A DNA stretch of 64,000 bases from Streptomyces sp. NBC_00443 (lineage in GTDB: Bacteria > Actinomycetota > Actinomycetes > Streptomycetales > Streptomycetaceae), in assembly GCF_036014175.1 (NCBI RefSeq), contig NZ_CP107917.1, positions 8,618,001 to 8,682,000 on the forward strand, given 5' to 3'. This document shows, in pieces, positions 51,921 to 61,134 of the stretch. The translations under genes and the position numbers were made by a program. The stretch's first letter is position 1; each line of letters starts with the position of its first letter. The notes below the pieces were generated by a model. It had not been told where the DNA came from. It ran no database searches and worked only from the letters and a program-made list of their open reading frames with translations.

Positions 51921-53513
51921 TCACTGGGCCTGCTCGCACGTCACCGAGAAGGGCACCGTGTTCGAAGTCGTCCCCAGGGGGCCCTTGACCTCCACGCCGA
52001 CCTCGCTGGTGAAGGTTCCCGCCCTGGAGTACGCCGTCAGGCGCACGACGTCCTGGCCCGTACGGTCCCCGTCGCTCGCGAAATTGAGGGAGCGCCACTC
52101 GCGGTCGACCACCGAACCGTCCTTGGACACCCACCGGTAGGTGATCCTGGCCGGCACCTCGTCCACGGCGAACGTCGCCGTGAAGGTGGGGGCCTGGTCG
52201 GCCGGCGGCGAACACTCCCCGACGTAGGTCGTGTTCACGCCGGTCACCGTCGCACGGACCTGCTGCGAGGTGGCGGTGTCCTTGTCGTTCCCTCCCTCGT
52301 CCTCGCCCCGATTGACCAGCACGTAGCTCAGCCCGGCGATGAGGAGGGCGCACGCCACCGCGCCGCCGATCAGGGCCGCGGTGCGTCGGCGGCGGCGCGG
52401 GACGCCGGCGGGCTGCGGCTCGAAGGGGATGGGAGGGCCGAAGACGCCCGCGGGTGCGGTGGCCGCAGGTTGGGCGGGCTGAGGGGACTGAACGGGCTCG
52501 GCAAGCGATGTCCCGATCACGGCGTGCGCCGACGCCGACGTACCGTCACCGGCGGTCGTTGCGTCACCAACCGTGGGTGCGTCACCGATCGTTGGGGTGT
52601 CACCGGCCGTGGGAGCGTCACCGACGGTGAGAGTTCCGTCGGCCGCCGGGGCCGTCGCGGCCGTACCGCCGCCCGCCGCTGTCTTCCGCAGCTCCCGCTC
52701 GGCCTGTTCGGCGGTCATCCGCTCGGTGGGCTCCTTGCGCAGCAGCCCCTCGATGACCGGGGTGAGCGGGCCGCACCGGCGCGGTGTCCGGGGTTCCTCG
52801 TCGACGATCGCGCGCAGGGTGCTGAGCGGGGTGTCCTGGCGGAACGGGGAGAGGCCCTCCACGGCCGCGTAGAGCAGAACGCCGAGCGACCACAGGTCGG
52901 ACTCGGGACCGGGCGTGCGGCCGAGGGCCCGCTCGGGCGGAAGGTACTCGGGGGAGCCCACGACCTCGCCGGTCATGGTCAGCGAGGAATCACCCTCGAC
53001 CATCGCGATGCCGAAGTCGGTGAGTACGACGCTGCCGTCATCGCCGAGCAGCACGTTCGCGGGCTTCACATCGCGGTGCAGTACACCCTCGCGGTGTGCG
53101 GCGCGCAGAGCCGACAGGACCTCGGCGCCGATCTGCGCCGCCCGCTCGGGGGTCAGCGGTCCCTCGGCGCGCAGCAGGTCTCCGAGTGAGCGTCCCCGCA
53201 CGAGTTCCATGACGATCCAGGGGCGGCCGTCGTCGGTGGCCACGTCGTAGACGGTCACCACGTTGCGGTTGGGGATGCGGGCGGCGGCCCAGGCCTCGCG
53301 CTCCAGCCGGGTGTACATCCTCTCGATGTGCGCGGCGGACAGCCCGGCGGGGGCACGCACCTCCTTGACGGCGACGTCGCGGTGCAGCGCCTCGTCGCGC
53401 GCACGCCACACCGTTCCCATGCCGCCCTCGCCGAGGCGCGACAGCAGCAGGTAGCGGCCCGCGACCCTCCGCTCCTGGTCCGGTGGCACCTGTACGGCCT
53501 CCTTGTCGTGCAT
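51921..53513 (-). CDS. PknB-type membrane Ser/Thr protein kinase
   Basis: 530 aa. Kinase domain 21-285: GEGGMGTVW P-loop, ATP lysine K50, catalytic HRDVKPAN (D148), DFG D166, SPEYLPPE activation segment. A flexible linker contains repeats of GDAPT/GDTPT type. One helix (about 374-396) then leads to an extracytoplasmic Cys-containing domain (ATVTGVNTTYVGECSPP to FSVTCEQAQ), Ig-like rather than PASTA. ATG 53513 has GGGAG 11 nt upstream. Pairs with the FHA-monooxygenase gene. Confidence 0.95.
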   Translation of the reverse strand: MHDKEAVQVPPDQERRVAGRYLLLSRLGEGGMGTVWRARDEALHRDVAVKEVRAPAGLSAAHIERMYTRLEREAWAAARIPNRNVVTVYDVATDDGRPWIVMELVRGRSLGDLLRAEGPLTPERAAQIGAEVLSALRAAHREGVLHRDVKPANVLLGDDGSVVLTDFGIAMVEGDSSLTMTGEVVGSPEYLPPERALGRTPGPESDLWSLGVLLYAAVEGLSPFRQDTPLSTLRAIVDEEPRTPRRCGPLTPVIEGLLRKEPTERMTAEQAERELRKTAAGGGTAATAPAADGTLTVGDAPTAGDTPTIGDAPTVGDATTAGDGTSASAHAVIGTSLAEPVQSPQPAQPAATAPAGVFGPPIPFEPQPAGVPRRRRRTAALIGGAVACALLIAGLSYVLVNRGEDEGGNDKDTATSQQVRATVTGVNTTYVGECSPPADQAPTFTATFAVDEVPARITYRWVSKDGSVVDREWRSLNFASDGDRTGQDVVRLTAYSRAGTFTSEVGVEVKGPLGTTSNTVPFSVTCEQAQ

Positions 53514-53923
53514 CCGGACGGCTCTCCCTCTCCTCGTGCGGCAGCCGGGGCGATCGCGGATGTCGCCCTCGCGCAGCAGCTCCGCATCCCCGTATACAGC
53601 GCTCAACAGCGAGCCCGCCACCCCGCGGGCGGCGTCCGGCGCCGCGGCCCGGCGATCACCGACCGGTGCGGACACATGATGTCGCACGCGCCCGACCGGC
53701 CGTCATGACCCCCGCCTCTTCCCGGACCTTCCAGGAGCCGCGTTGTGCTACACGCGGAAGCGGGTTCGAATGGTTCGCCTCATCGCGGGAAAGGTGGCAG
53801 CTTTCGGCCTGTTGCCGGAAACCGGCGCCTGAGGCTGCCCGAGCCGGGCGGCGTCTGCGGATCAGCCGGAGGCCGCCGCGAGCGCGAGGCCCGGACCGTA
53901 GCCGGAGACAGAACCCCGGCCTG
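53514..53923. other. 410-bp intergenic region without a confident gene
   Basis: Between the kinase start and the soxG stop. Small hairpins are present (GCCGG-AAA-CCGGC near 53814; CCCC/GGGG near 53910), and the kinase promoter should lie in the left part. Short ORFs on both strands lack an SD or coherent composition. A T-loop-like GGTTCGAAT near 53762 does not fold into a tRNA. Confidence 0.6.
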
Positions 53924-54547
53924 TCAGGGGATCGCCGGCCCCCGGTACTCGCTCATCGCGTCGATGAGCCAGCGGGCCAGGTAGTCGGCGAAGGAGGACC
54001 GTGGGAAGAGCCGGTACGTCGGCTCGTCGTCGACCTGCCACAGCAGTACCGCCACGGGCCCCACCGTGGTCGACACCGCGCGGCCGGGGCCGAAGGCCCG
54101 AGGGTGCAGGTCCAGCGCGCAGCCCTTCTCCAGCACATCCCGGGCGGACGGGCCGCTCAGCACCAGGGTGGTGCGGTTCGCCGAGACGTCCACGACCGAT
54201 CCGGGGTCCACTCCGAGTGCCTCCTTCAACTCGGCGGCCACGGAGGTGCCTTCGGACACTACGAGCCACTCGTCGGGGCCGAGCCAGACGATCGTGTGGG
54301 CATCGGACGCGGTGGTGTGGCCGCATTGTCGGGGGAGCGGGGTCCCCAGGGTCTTGGCCATGCGCTCGGCCGCCTCGGAGGCGGGATCGACGCGCAGGTT
54401 CACCATGGTGAGGAACGGCCGCTCGGCCAGCGCGACGCCCCGGGCGCCGGTGACGGTCGCGGTGCGCATACGTTCCTCCAGATGCGCCAGGGGGCTGGTG
54501 CGCGGTGCCACCGGGCCGCAGCCCGTGTCGGTCGTGGGCTCAGCCAT
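53924..54547 (-). CDS. soxG: sarcosine oxidase gamma subunit
   Basis: 207 aa, the smallest folded subunit bridging the heterotetramer. Blocks: SPLAHLEERM, DEWLVVSEGTSVAAELKEALG, VDVSANRTTLVLSGPSARDVLEKGCALDLHPRAF, EPTYRLFPRSSFADYLARWL. It overlaps soxA by 8 bp and is the last gene of glyA-soxBDAG. Together with the other subunits it oxidises sarcosine to glycine. Confidence 0.95.
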   Translation of the reverse strand: MAEPTTDTGCGPVAPRTSPLAHLEERMRTATVTGARGVALAERPFLTMVNLRVDPASEAAERMAKTLGTPLPRQCGHTTASDAHTIVWLGPDEWLVVSEGTSVAAELKEALGVDPGSVVDVSANRTTLVLSGPSARDVLEKGCALDLHPRAFGPGRAVSTTVGPVAVLLWQVDDEPTYRLFPRSSFADYLARWLIDAMSEYRGPAIP

Positions 54548-57404
54548 CTCGCTTGGTCCCTTCTGGGTCGTAGAGGACGAAGTCGGTCACCTCGACGGGC
54601 ACCAGGCCCTCACCCACGGGGGCGAGCAGGGTCTCGCCGATCCTCGCCCGCCCGTCGGCGACGAGGGCCAGGGCGAACGGGCGGCCGAGGGCCGGGCTGT
54701 GGTAACTGGAGGTGACGTGGCCGAGCATCGGCACGGGCACCCTCTCCAAGGAGACGTCCGGCGCGACGAGTTGGGCGCCCTCGGGCAGGCGCGTCGTACG
54801 GTCGGTCGGCAGCAGGCCGACCAGTTGCTTGCGGTCGGTGCGGGAGGTGTCGGCGCGGGAGTAGGACCGCTTTCCGATGAAGTCCTTCTGCTTCGAGACC
54901 ACCCAGGACATGCCCGCGTCCTGCGGGGTGACCGTGCCGTCGGTGTCCTGGCCGACGATGATGTAGCCCTTCTCGGCGCGCAGGACGTGCATGGTCTCGG
55001 TGCCGTACGGGGTGATGTCGTACGGCCGGCCGATCGCGTACACCTCCTCCCAGACCGCCTGGCCGTACCACGCGGAGACGTTGATCTCGTAGGCGAGTTC
55101 ACCGGAGAAGGAGATCCGGCAGATGCGGGCCGGGATGCCGGAGGCCAGGGTGGTCTCGCGGAAGGCCATGAAGGGGAACGCTTCGTTCGACAGGTCGACG
55201 TCGGGGGCGAGATGACCGACGACCTGGCGTGACTGCGGCCCCACGACGGCGATCGTCGCCCACTGCTCGGTCACCGAGGTGCAGTGGACGTCGAGTTCGG
55301 GCCACTCCGTCTGCAGCCACTCCTCCAGCCAGTCCAGGACCCCGGCGGCACCGCCGGTCGTGGTGGTCATGAAGTAGCGGCTGTCGTCGAGGCGCAGGGT
55401 CACGCCGTCGTCGAAGATCATGCCGTCGGGCTTGCACATGACCCCGTAGCGGGCCGTGCCGGGCTTCAGCTTCTTGAAGGCGTTCGTGTACATGCGGTTG
55501 AGGAACTCGCCCGCGTCCGCGCCCCGGATCTCGATCTTGCCGAGGGTGGAGGCATCCATGAACGCCACCCCCTCACGGGCCGCCCGGCACTCCCGGGCCA
55601 CGGCCGTGTCCATGTCCTCGCCGGTGCCGGGGTAGTACCGGGGTCGTTTCCACTGTCCGACGTCCTCGAACACCGCCCCTTGGGCGACGTGCCAGGTGTG
55701 GATGGACGTCGTGCGCTCCGGGTCGAACAACTCGCCACGCTCACGCCCGGCCAGGGCGGCGAATGCGATCGGCGTGTACGGCGCGCGGTAGGCCGTGGTG
55801 CCGATCTCGCCCAGTGAACCGCCGAGGGCCTCGGCGATCACGCCGATGGCGTTGACGCCGGAGGTCTTGCCCTGGTCGTTCGCCGTGCCGAGCGAGGTGT
55901 AGCGCTTGACGTGCTCCACGCCGCGCATGCCGGCGCCGGTGGACCGCCAGACGTCTGCGACGGTGACGTCGCGCTGGAGGTCGACGAAGTGGGTGTCCCA
56001 GGTGGCGGGTTCGCCGTCGGGGGCGGGGACCAGCCACAGTGCGCGCACCGGACCGGGCGCGGATCGCGCAGCGCCGGGCGACGGCACGGGGACCGGGAAC
56101 CCGGCGTCCGTCGCGGCCCGTGCACCGGCCCGTGCCCCTTCGGCCAGACAGCCGTCCAGGTCGTACGTCCCACGCGCCGCACCCACGACCCGCTGGTCCC
56201 GCACGGCTGCGTCGGGGACGAACGCGACCAGCTCCTCGTCCCAGCGCAGCAGCCCCTGACGCTGGCTGTGCAGGTGCACCACCGGACTCCACCCGCCCGA
56301 TACGGCGAGCAGGTCGCAGTCGAACGACTCTGCCGCACCGGTGAGTTCGCCGTCCTCGTCGAGGGCCTGCACGGTGACGCCGGTGAGCCGTCCGTCGCCC
56401 GCAGCGGAGACCACCGCACTGCCCGCGAGCACCCGCACTCCGGTCGCCCCGGCGACCTCGGCGGCCCGGTGGGACAGTTCGGGGCGCGCGTCCACGACGG
56501 TGGCGATGTCCACCCCGGCGGCGTGGAGGTCGGCGACGGTGTCGTACGCGCTGTCGTTGGTCGTGCTGACGACAGCCCTCGAACCAGGCACCACCGCATA
56601 CCGGTTGAGGTAGGAACGCACGGCGCCGGCGAGCATCACCCCGGGCAGGTCGTTGCCGGCGAACACCAGCGGACGCTCGTGGGCCCCGGTCGCCAGGACG
56701 ACCTGGCGGGCCCGGATGTGCCACAGCCGCTGACGTGAGACGCCGTCCGACGGGTCGGGGGCGTCGGCTCCGAGATGGTCGGTGCGCCGCTGGAGGGCCA
56801 GTACGTAGTTGTCGTCGTACGACCCGAAGGCCGTGGTGCGTTGCAGGACCACGACGCCGGGGGCGGCGTCGAGTGCCGCGCGTACCTCGGCGACCCACCC
56901 GAGGCCGGTCCCGGTGCCGGAGAGCAGCGAACCGCCGCTCTCGGGCTGGTCGTCGACGAGGATCACGCGGGCGCCGGAGCCGGCGGCAGCGGCGGCGGCC
57001 GCGAGTCCGGCCGGTCCGGCGCCGACCACCAGGACGTCGGTGTGGACGTACTTCTTGTCGTACACGGCGGGGTCGGGGCTCGGGTCGAGCCGGCCCATCC
57101 CGGAGAGGGTGGTGGCGGAGAGCCCGTCGTACAGCTCCACGGTCGTGGCCGGGAGCATGCCCTCCGAGCACGAACCGTCGATCTGCACCAGGGCGTTGGG
57201 CTCCTCCACGCCCGCGGAGACGATGCCGCGCGGGCGGCCGCGGTAGAGCGACGGGGCGACCTCGACAACACCGTTCGCCAGCATCGCTGAGGCGACGGTG
57301 TCTCCGGGGTGACCGGTCAGCTCCCGCCCGTCGACGGTGAACCGCAGCACGCGGGCACGGTCGATACGGCCGCCCTGCCGCCGCCGGAATCGCTGGTCGG
57401 TCAT
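54540..57404 (-). CDS. soxA: sarcosine oxidase alpha subunit
   Basis: 954 aa. N-terminal 2Fe-2S-ferredoxin-like fold (DGRELTGHPGDTVASAMLANGV), an NAD-binding Rossmann domain (VLVVGAGPAGLAAAA), and a C-terminal aminomethyltransferase (GcvT-like) domain that transfers the methyl carbon to tetrahydrofolate (DASTLGKIEIRGADAGEFLNR; ISFSGELAYEINV). ATG 57404 has GGAGGGA upstream and overlaps the soxD stop (ATGA). Products are glycine, methylene-THF and H2O2. Confidence 0.96.
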   Translation of the reverse strand: MTDQRFRRRQGGRIDRARVLRFTVDGRELTGHPGDTVASAMLANGVVEVAPSLYRGRPRGIVSAGVEEPNALVQIDGSCSEGMLPATTVELYDGLSATTLSGMGRLDPSPDPAVYDKKYVHTDVLVVGAGPAGLAAAAAAAGSGARVILVDDQPESGGSLLSGTGTGLGWVAEVRAALDAAPGVVVLQRTTAFGSYDDNYVLALQRRTDHLGADAPDPSDGVSRQRLWHIRARQVVLATGAHERPLVFAGNDLPGVMLAGAVRSYLNRYAVVPGSRAVVSTTNDSAYDTVADLHAAGVDIATVVDARPELSHRAAEVAGATGVRVLAGSAVVSAAGDGRLTGVTVQALDEDGELTGAAESFDCDLLAVSGGWSPVVHLHSQRQGLLRWDEELVAFVPDAAVRDQRVVGAARGTYDLDGCLAEGARAGARAATDAGFPVPVPSPGAARSAPGPVRALWLVPAPDGEPATWDTHFVDLQRDVTVADVWRSTGAGMRGVEHVKRYTSLGTANDQGKTSGVNAIGVIAEALGGSLGEIGTTAYRAPYTPIAFAALAGRERGELFDPERTTSIHTWHVAQGAVFEDVGQWKRPRYYPGTGEDMDTAVARECRAAREGVAFMDASTLGKIEIRGADAGEFLNRMYTNAFKKLKPGTARYGVMCKPDGMIFDDGVTLRLDDSRYFMTTTTGGAAGVLDWLEEWLQTEWPELDVHCTSVTEQWATIAVVGPQSRQVVGHLAPDVDLSNEAFPFMAFRETTLASGIPARICRISFSGELAYEINVSAWYGQAVWEEVYAIGRPYDITPYGTETMHVLRAEKGYIIVGQDTDGTVTPQDAGMSWVVSKQKDFIGKRSYSRADTSRTDRKQLVGLLPTDRTTRLPEGAQLVAPDVSLERVPVPMLGHVTSSYHSPALGRPFALALVADGRARIGETLLAPVGEGLVPVEVTDFVLYDPEGTKRDG

Positions 57405-57700
57405 CGGTTGTTCCCTCCGGCCTGGGGCAGTTCGGGGCGGGGCTCGTCGAGCCGGTAGGAGCTCAGCACCTCGTAAGTGACGGTGTCGCGCAGGACGTTG
57501 AACCAGCGCCGGCAGCCGGTGCTGTGCATCCACCGCTCGGCGAAGGGGCCCTTGGGGTTGTCGCGGTAGAAGACGTACTCGGCCCACTGTTCGTCGGTGA
57601 GGTCGGCGGTGGTCTCGGGGTAGGGGACGTGGGCCTGTCCGCCGTAGTGGTACTCGGTCTCGTCGCGGGGGCCGCACCATGGGCAGCTGATCAGCAGCAC
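57401..57700 (-). CDS. soxD: sarcosine oxidase delta subunit
   Basis: 99-aa zinc-binding subunit. CPWCG at residues 6-10, plus H60 and C63 in WMHSTGCRRWFNVLRD, form the zinc site. The YHYGGQAHVPYPE and DNPKGPFAERW blocks are diagnostic. GTG 57700 is 23 bp downstream of the soxB stop (57724); AAGG precedes it. Its stop overlaps soxA. Confidence 0.96.
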   Translation of the reverse strand: MLLISCPWCGPRDETEYHYGGQAHVPYPETTADLTDEQWAEYVFYRDNPKGPFAERWMHSTGCRRWFNVLRDTVTYEVLSSYRLDEPRPELPQAGGNNR

Positions 57701-57723
57701 GGTGACCTTCTCTCAACAGGCTT

Positions 57724-58944
57724 TCAGTGGGCCACGGCTGCCGCGCCGTGCTCGTCGATCAACGCGCCCGTCGCGAAACGTTCGAGGGCGAAGGGGGCGT
57801 TCAGCGGATGCGGTTCGCCCGTGGCGATGGTGTGCGCGAAGGTCCAGCCGGCGGCCGGGGTGGCCTTGAAACCGCCGGTGCCCCAGCCGCAGTTGACGTA
57901 GAGGTTCTCGACGGGCGTGGTCCCGATGATCGGGGAGGCGTCCGGGGTGACGTCCACGATGCCGCCCCAGGTCCGCAGCACGTGCGCCCGGGCGAAGACG
58001 GGGAACAGCTCGACGGCGGCGGCCATCTGCTGCTCGATGACGTGGAAGGAGCCGCGCTGGCCGTAGCCGTTGTACGAGTCGACGCCCGCGCCCATCACCA
58101 GCTCGCCCTTGTGTGCCTGGGAGACGTAGACGTGCACGTGGTTCGACATGACGACCGTGGGGTGCACCGGCTCGTGCAGCTCGGAGACCAGCGCCTGCAG
58201 CGGGTGGGACTGCACCGGCAGCCGCACGCCCGCCCGCTCGGCCAGCACACTGCTGTGCCCGGCGGACGCGAGACCGACCCGGCCGGCGAGGATGCGGCCC
58301 CGGTTGGTCTCGACGCCCACGACCCGGTCACCGTCCTTGAGGAAACCGGTGACCTCGCAGCCCTGGATCAGGTCCACGCCTATCTCGTCGGCCCGGCGGG
58401 CCAACGCCCAGGCGACGTGATCGTGCTTGGCGATACCGGCCCGGGGTTGGAAAGTGCCGCCGAGGACCGGATAGCGGGTGCGGGACGAGAGGTTGAGGAT
58501 CGGGCAGACCTTGGCGACCTCGTCCGGTTCGAGCCACTGGGCGTCGACTCCGTTGAGGCGGTTGGCGTTGACGCGCCGCACGCCCTCGCGGACGTCCTGG
58601 AGGGAGTGCGCGAGGTTGAGGACGCCGCGCTGGCTGAACAGAAAATCGTAGTCCAGCTCCTCCGGGAGTCCCTCCCACAGCTTGAGCGCGTACTCGTAGA
58701 TCGCCGCGCTCTCGTCCCACAGGTAGTTCGAGCGGATGATCGTGGTGTTGCGCGCCATGTTGCCGCCGGCCAGCCAGCCCTTCTCCAGGACGGCGACGTT
58801 GGTGATGCCGTGGTTCTTGGCGAGGTAGTACGCGGTCGCCAGGCCGTGCCCTCCGGCGCCGACGATGACGACGTCGTACGAGGAACGCGGCTCGGGGTTG
58901 CGCCACAGGAAGTCCGGGTGCTCCGGCAGCGGCTCGGCGGTCAT
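57724..58944 (-). CDS. soxB: sarcosine oxidase beta subunit
   Basis: 406-aa FAD/FMN amine oxidase subunit carrying the catalytic flavin. FAD motif VVIVGAGGHGLATAYYLA; other blocks GGNMARNTTIIRSNYL and YVNCGWGTGGFKATPAAGWTFA near the C-terminus. ATG 58944 overlaps the glyA stop (ATGA). Length matches heterotetrameric SoxB. Confidence 0.96.
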   Translation of the reverse strand: MTAEPLPEHPDFLWRNPEPRSSYDVVIVGAGGHGLATAYYLAKNHGITNVAVLEKGWLAGGNMARNTTIIRSNYLWDESAAIYEYALKLWEGLPEELDYDFLFSQRGVLNLAHSLQDVREGVRRVNANRLNGVDAQWLEPDEVAKVCPILNLSSRTRYPVLGGTFQPRAGIAKHDHVAWALARRADEIGVDLIQGCEVTGFLKDGDRVVGVETNRGRILAGRVGLASAGHSSVLAERAGVRLPVQSHPLQALVSELHEPVHPTVVMSNHVHVYVSQAHKGELVMGAGVDSYNGYGQRGSFHVIEQQMAAAVELFPVFARAHVLRTWGGIVDVTPDASPIIGTTPVENLYVNCGWGTGGFKATPAAGWTFAHTIATGEPHPLNAPFALERFATGALIDEHGAAAVAH

Positions 58945-60275
58945 GCCGCGTCTCCGATCAGGTGGGGGTTCCCGGTCAGGTGGGGATAGAGGGGAAACGC
59001 GCCCGCGAGCTTCGCGGCCCGGTCCCGCAGCAGGCCGGCGCGCTCGTCGCCGAGCGGCTCCGCCATCAGGGCCTGCGCGATGATGTCGGCGACCTCGCGG
59101 AACTCCGTCTCGCCGAAGCCGCGGGTGGCCAGGGCCGGGGTCCCGATCCGCAGCCCCGACGAGACCATCGGCGGGCGCGGGTCGAACGGCACCGCGTTGC
59201 GGTTGACGGTGATGCCGATGCGGTGCAGCCGGTCCTCGGCCTGCTTCCCGTCGAGCGCGGAGTTGCGCAGGTCGACGAGGACCAGATGGACCTCGGTGCC
59301 GCCGGTCAGCACGGTGATCCCGGCCTCGGCCACGTCATCGGCCAGCAGCCGTCCGGCGAGGATGCGGGCGCCGTCCAGGGTGCGCCGCTGGCGCTCCTTG
59401 AACTCCTCGCCCGCCGCCACCTTGAAGGCCACCGCCTTCGCCGCGACGACATGCTCCAGCGGGCCGCCCTGCTGGCCCGGGAAGACCGCCGAGTTGATCT
59501 TCTTCGCCAGGTCTGCACGGCTGAGGATCACCCCGCCGCGCGGACCGCCGAGGGTCTTGTGCGTGGTGGTCGTGACGACATCGGCGTACGGCACCGGGTT
59601 CGGGTGCAGGCCCGCGGCCACCAGGCCCGCGAAGTGCGCCATGTCCACCATCAGGTACGCGCCCACCGCGTCGGCGATCCGCCGGAACGCGGCGAAGTCC
59701 AGCCGCCGGGGGTAGGCCGACCAGCCGGCGACGATCATCTTCGGCCGGTGCGCGAGAGCGAGCTGCTCGACCTCGTCCATGTCGACGCGCAGGTCGGACT
59801 CGCGCACGTGGTACGGCACCACGTTGTACAGCTTGCCGGAGTAGTTGATGCGCATGCCGTGCGTCAGATGACCGCCGTGCGCCAGGTCGAGGCCGAGGAT
59901 CGTGTCGCCGGGGTCGAGCAGCGCGAACATCGCGGCCGCGTTGGCCTGGGCGCCCGAGTGCGGCTGCACGTTCGCGGCCTCGGCGCCGAACAGGTCCTTC
60001 ACCCGGGCGATGGCCAACTGCTCGACGACATCGACGTGTTCGCAGCCGCCGTAGTAGCGACGGCCTGGGTAGCCCTCGGCGTACTTGTTGGTCAGCACCG
60101 AGCCCTGGGCCTCCATGACGGCGGCCGGGGCGAAGTTCTCCGAGGCGATCATCTCCAGGGTGGACTGCTGCCGGTGGAGCTCCGCGCCGACGGCGGCTGC
60201 GACCTCCGGGTCGAGCTCGCCCAGCGGGAGGGAGAGGGGAGAGGCGGACGTGGTGATCGACGGGTTCGCTGCCAT
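58941..60275 (-). CDS. glyA: serine hydroxymethyltransferase
   Basis: 444-aa PLP enzyme. The Schiff-base lysine is K240 in VVTTTTHKTLGGPRGG. Other signatures: SENFAPAAVMEAQGSVLTNKYAEGYPGRRYYGG and QPHSGAQANAAAMFALLDPGD. As first gene of the sarcosine operon it combines the glycine and methylene-THF made by SoxBDAG into serine. It is probably a second, catabolic GlyA besides a housekeeping copy elsewhere. Divergent from an FCD regulator. Confidence 0.95.
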   Translation of the reverse strand: MAANPSITTSASPLSLPLGELDPEVAAAVGAELHRQQSTLEMIASENFAPAAVMEAQGSVLTNKYAEGYPGRRYYGGCEHVDVVEQLAIARVKDLFGAEAANVQPHSGAQANAAAMFALLDPGDTILGLDLAHGGHLTHGMRINYSGKLYNVVPYHVRESDLRVDMDEVEQLALAHRPKMIVAGWSAYPRRLDFAAFRRIADAVGAYLMVDMAHFAGLVAAGLHPNPVPYADVVTTTTHKTLGGPRGGVILSRADLAKKINSAVFPGQQGGPLEHVVAAKAVAFKVAAGEEFKERQRRTLDGARILAGRLLADDVAEAGITVLTGGTEVHLVLVDLRNSALDGKQAEDRLHRIGITVNRNAVPFDPRPPMVSSGLRIGTPALATRGFGETEFREVADIIAQALMAEPLGDERAGLLRDRAAKLAGAFPLYPHLTGNPHLIGDAA

Positions 60276-60310
60276 CTGTGCACCATCCTGGGAGCCAACT
60301 AATGAGCAAC

Positions 60311-60320
60311 TGATATATCA
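60311..60320. promoter_or_regulatory. GntR/FCD operator of the sarcosine operon
   Basis: TGATATATCA, a perfect 10-bp palindrome, lies between glyA (start 60275) and the FCD regulator (start 60370). It is an A/T island in G/C-rich DNA and matches the TnGTnnnACnA-like symmetry class loosely. Likely site for the divergent regulator. Confidence 0.6.
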
Positions 60321-60369
60321 ACCTCTGCGGTACGGTATGAGAGCTCGCCGACCAGGTCAAGGGGGCCTC

Positions 60370-61035
60370 ATGCAGAACGTGGTGACAGCGCCCAGAGGTG
60401 AGGAAGTGTCCCTCGCCGAGCGGGCCTACCGCGCCATCCGCGACCGGCTCGTCATGCTCGAGATCCGCCCGGGCGCGCCGATCAACGAGGACCAGCTTGC
60501 GCAGTCCCTCAGCGTCGGACGGACGCCGGTGCGCGAGGCCCTCAAGCGGCTCCAGTACGAGCGGCTCATCACGACCTACCCGCGACGCGGCACCTTCGCC
60601 ACCGAGGTCAACATCACCGACCTGGCTCACATCTCCGAGGTGCGCCTGGAGCTGGAGCCCCTGGCCGCCGCCCAGGCCGCACGCCGTGCGACGGCCGCGG
60701 ACCGGGCCGTCCTGACGGCCCTGCGGGTGGAGCTGGAGAGTGAGGGGCCCCGGCAGCGCGACGCCGCCGAGCTCATGCACCTGGACCTCCAGGTCCACCG
60801 CGCCATCTACGCCGCCACGCACAATCCGTACCTGGAGGACACCCTCGTCCGCCACGACAACCTGGCGACCCGCATCTGGTGTCTGTTCGTCGACCGGCTG
60901 GCCGACATGGCCGGCCATGTCGAGGAGCACGGACCGCTGGTCGAGGCGATCGTCGCCGGGGACCCCGACAAGGCGGCGCAGCTCGCCCGCAGCCATGTCG
61001 AGGGCTTCGAACGGGCCATCCGCGAGGCCATCTGA
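60370..61035 (+). CDS. GntR/FCD regulator of the sarcosine operon
   Basis: 221 aa. HTH RPGAPINEDQLAQSLSVGRTPVREALKRLQYERLITTYPRRGTFATEV, then an FCD domain with metal-binding His (HLDLQVHRAIYAATHNPYLEDTL; HGPLVEAIVAGD; SHVEGF). ATG 60370 has AAGGGGG 5 nt upstream; in-frame ATG 60337 is less likely. Divergent from glyA, so it probably responds to glycine betaine, sarcosine or glycine. Confidence 0.94.
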   Translation: MQNVVTAPRGEEVSLAERAYRAIRDRLVMLEIRPGAPINEDQLAQSLSVGRTPVREALKRLQYERLITTYPRRGTFATEVNITDLAHISEVRLELEPLAAAQAARRATAADRAVLTALRVELESEGPRQRDAAELMHLDLQVHRAIYAATHNPYLEDTLVRHDNLATRIWCLFVDRLADMAGHVEEHGPLVEAIVAGDPDKAAQLARSHVEGFERAIREAI

Positions 61036-61134
61036 CAACGCAGGGGCCGACACCCACAGGCACAGATCCGTCAGGATCAGTTAACATAGAATAATTAGAT
61101 AGATGAATAGCCGAGTGGGCGGCGAGGAGTGGTC

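Noticed and set aside
49899..53189. 1096-residue plus-strand open frame
   Set aside because: Antisense to the FHA-monooxygenase and kinase genes, low-complexity composition, no Shine-Dalgarno and no recognisable domain.
53750..53800. tRNA-like T-loop sequence (GGTTCGAAT)
   Set aside because: The flanking bases do not form a T-stem, and no D-arm, anticodon arm or acceptor stem can be drawn.
53514..53923. A missed small gene between the kinase and soxG
   Set aside because: Short frames on both strands lack an SD and have incoherent composition; none shows a family signature.
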